Below the pieces are notes generated by a model that worked only from the letters and a program-made list of their open reading frames with translations, ran no database searches and was not told where the DNA came from. Source: Flavobacteriaceae bacterium (GTDB lineage Bacteria > Bacteroidota > Bacteroidia > Flavobacteriales > Flavobacteriaceae). Taken from it: 15,607 bases of DNA. The stretch lies in NCBI GenBank assembly GCA_008081325.1, contig VMCO01000180.1:1-15607 (forward strand), read 5' to 3'. Shown piece by piece: positions 13,927-15,607 of this stretch (the stretch's first letter is position 1; each line of letters starts with the position of its first letter). The position numbers and the translations under genes were made by a program.

Positions 13927-15607
13927 TTACTCATTTGACATAGAATAGGGGATACTATTTTTGTCAGAACCCCATTCATAATTTGGCGTATTTTTCATAC
14001 TAAACATTAGCTTACCTCCATTTGTCAAATCTTCATGGTGTATCCAATTTTTATTATAAAATTCTCCGTTAAGTTTTACTTCGTCGATAAAAATATTTTT
14101 GATACTATTTTCTGATGAGTCAATAATAAATTTTTCTCCATTAGGTAATGAAATTTCTGCATATTCGAATAATGGACTTCCAATGATATACTCCATTGTA
14201 ACTGGTGCTACTGGATAGAAACCTAATGAGGAAAATAAAAACCAAGCTGAAGTTTGACCATTATCCTCATCGCCACAATAACCATCGGGCTTATCTCCAT
14301 AAAGGTTATCTAAAACATATCGGATTTTCTCCTGAGTTTTCCATGGCTCTTGAGCATAATTGTAAAAATATATTGCATGTTGAATTGGTTGATTCCCATG
14401 CGCATATTGCCCCATATTTAATAGTTCCATTTCAAGAATTTCATGAATCTTAAAGCCATAATAAGAAAAATCAGAAGTTGGTTCAGATGTAAAAACTTCA
14501 TCAAGTTTATTTATAAAATCTTTTCTTCCCCCCATTAAATTTATAAGACCTTGCGGATCATGGAGAACAGACCATGTGTAATGCCATGAACTTCCTTCTG
14601 TGAATGCGCCTCCCCATGCATCGGGTACAAAAGGAGATTGAAAGTTTCCGTTTTTCAATTTTCCTCTCATAAAATTTGTAGAAGAATCAAATACATTTTT
14701 ATAATTAAAAGCTCTTTGTTTAAACAACTTGATTTCTTCCTCAGGACGATTTAATTTAACTGCAAGTTTCCATATGGAAAAATCATTATAAGCGTATTCT
14801 AATGTTCTAGCAACATTTTCATTTATTGATGAATCAAAAGGTATATAACCCAAATTATTATATTCAAACGCTCCCTTCCTTCCAACAGAGCTGAGCGGAC
14901 CTTCATTTTCTGAGCTATTTATAATTCCATTATAAGCTGTATCAATATCAAAATTTTTTATACCCTTAATATAGGCTTCAGCAATAATAGAAGCAGAGTT
15001 AGATCCAATCATACAGTCGCGATGTCCAGGACTTGACCATTCAGGTAACCATCCGCTTTCCTTGTAGGGGTTTACCATAATCCCCTGCATAATTTCTCCA
15101 AGTTTTTCAGGATATAATATTGTGTAAAAAGGAAAAACGGCTCTGAATGTATCCCAAAAACCATTATCTGTATACAAAGGCCCATCTAAGACTTTTCCAT
15201 TGTATGGACTGTAATGAATTTGTTTACCATCTTCATTATATTCATGGAATTGTCTAGGAAATAATATGGTTCTATAGAAGCTTGAATAAAATTTAGTTTT
15301 ATTTGAAATTCCATAGGCAGAGTTTTCTGTTTCGACTTTTATTTTTGATAATTCATCATTCCACGATTTACGACCCTCTGCCAGAATTTCATTAAAGTTT
15401 TTATTTTCAGGCAATTCTCTCTTTAGATTTATCCATGCTTGCTCATGACTTATAAATGAAGATGACACTTTCACCTCAATTATATCATAAAATTCCTGCG
15501 TTTCAATTGAGGTATATCTTGATATTTCTTTTTTTTCAGCGGTAAAAGAAACATAAGCACCCACATGTTTTCCTTTTAATTGAGTGTTTGAGTAAATATT
15601 ACCTTTT
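13927..15607 (-). CDS. GH92 alpha-mannosidase, 5' end beyond the window
   Basis: The frame stays open to the right edge, so the 559 visible residues lack the true start; the GTG at 15562-15564 is internal. Family members are about 740 residues, so roughly 180-200 N-terminal residues with any signal peptide are missing. GH92 enzymes are inverting, calcium-dependent exo-alpha-mannosidases that act on N-glycan or mannan side chains. Visible blocks in order: SHEQAWINLKRE, YTDNGFWDTFR, GSNSASIIAEAY, FTEGSSWHYTW, KIHEILEM, AHGNQPIQH and CGDEDNGQTSAW with LGFYPVAP. The Glu of EGSSW (14596-14598) lies 109 and 111 residues before the two Asp of GDED. This is the same spacing as the catalytic acid Glu533 and base Asp642/Asp644 of Bacteroides BT3990 as I remember them. 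All three are present, so an active enzyme is expected. Confidence 0.95.
   Translation of the reverse strand, partial: KGNIYSNTQLKGKHVGAYVSFTAEKKEISRYTSIETQEFYDIIEVKVSSSFISHEQAWINLKRELPENKNFNEILAEGRKSWNDELSKIKVETENSAYGISNKTKFYSSFYRTILFPRQFHEYNEDGKQIHYSPYNGKVLDGPLYTDNGFWDTFRAVFPFYTILYPEKLGEIMQGIMVNPYKESGWLPEWSSPGHRDCMIGSNSASIIAEAYIKGIKNFDIDTAYNGIINSSENEGPLSSVGRKGAFEYNNLGYIPFDSSINENVARTLEYAYNDFSIWKLAVKLNRPEEEIKLFKQRAFNYKNVFDSSTNFMRGKLKNGNFQSPFVPDAWGGAFTEGSSWHYTWSVLHDPQGLINLMGGRKDFINKLDEVFTSEPTSDFSYYGFKIHEILEMELLNMGQYAHGNQPIQHAIYFYNYAQEPWKTQEKIRYVLDNLYGDKPDGYCGDEDNGQTSAWFLFSSLGFYPVAPVTMEYIIGSPLFEYAEISLPNGEKFIIDSSENSIKNIFIDEVKLNGEFYNKNWIHHEDLTNGGKLMFSMKNTPNYEWGSDKNSIPYSMSNE
13944..13962 (+). terminator. 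Weak candidate terminator for the tRNA transcript
   Basis: AATAG / CTATT (13944-13948 and 13955-13959) around a GGGATA loop, followed by three more T. The stem is only 5 bp and A/T-rich. It lies inside the 3' end of the convergent GH92 coding region, since only 5 bp separate tRNA and GH92. Confidence 0.25.

Noticed and set aside
13847..13960. tRNA-Pro as an integration (att) site of a mobile element
   Set aside because: No integrase, no direct repeat of the tRNA 3' end seen in the window, and the flanking genes look like normal chromosome.
14380..14420. HGNQP in GH92 read as loss of the catalytic acid (Glu to Gln)
   Set aside because: By spacing the catalytic acid is the Glu of EGSSW, which is present; HGNQP is a different motif and occurs in ordinary family members as I recall.
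14205..14453. Plus-strand open frame inside GH92
   Set aside because: Antisense to the conserved catalytic region of GH92.

Overview
The window reads as chromosomal DNA of an AT-rich member of the Bacteroidota, most likely a flavobacterium of the marine or other free-living kind. The evidence is a compact menaquinone operon of flavobacterial type, many short lipoproteins with Bacteroidota-style signal peptides, A/T-rich translation starts without Shine-Dalgarno sequences, TAnnTTTG promoter boxes, TTG starts inside an operon, and a GH92 alpha-mannosidase. I see no mobile element, CRISPR array or prophage. There is no gene-free stretch over about 120 bp.

Left (1-2199): the tail of an unidentified gene overlaps by 4 bp an acidic lipoprotein made of six degenerate repeats arranged as three short+long pairs. 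A Kazal-type lipoprotein follows. A small outer-membrane barrel protein runs the other way. Centre (2316-9755): seven tightly packed men genes in the order menG(ubiE)-menF-menD-menB-menA-menC-menE. They cover chorismate to menaquinone except two steps: SHCHC synthase (MenH) and DHNA-CoA thioesterase (MenI). Four of the six junctions are 18-30 bp gaps or less and three are overlaps; menA and menE begin at TTG.

Right of the operon (9828-12712): four more lipoproteins, namely a two-domain FAS1 protein, a cupin, an NTF2/SnoaL-like protein and an unrecognised protein. Two strong intrinsic terminators divide them into three transcription units. Far right (12716-15607): a minus-strand SDR-like protein lacking the usual Tyr/Lys pair, a small cupin translationally coupled to it, a plus-strand tRNA-Pro(GGG), and the 3' three quarters of a GH92 alpha-mannosidase cut by the window edge.

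The men operon makes the respiratory quinone. The other genes are mostly cell-envelope proteins. The lipoproteins fall into two groups by the residues after the lipidated cysteine: acidic (FAS1, Kazal, repeat protein), which suggests surface display, and non-acidic (cupin, NTF2-like, unknown), which suggests the periplasmic side. The least explained items are the paired-repeat acidic lipoprotein with its Kazal neighbour, and the atypical SDR plus cupin pair.
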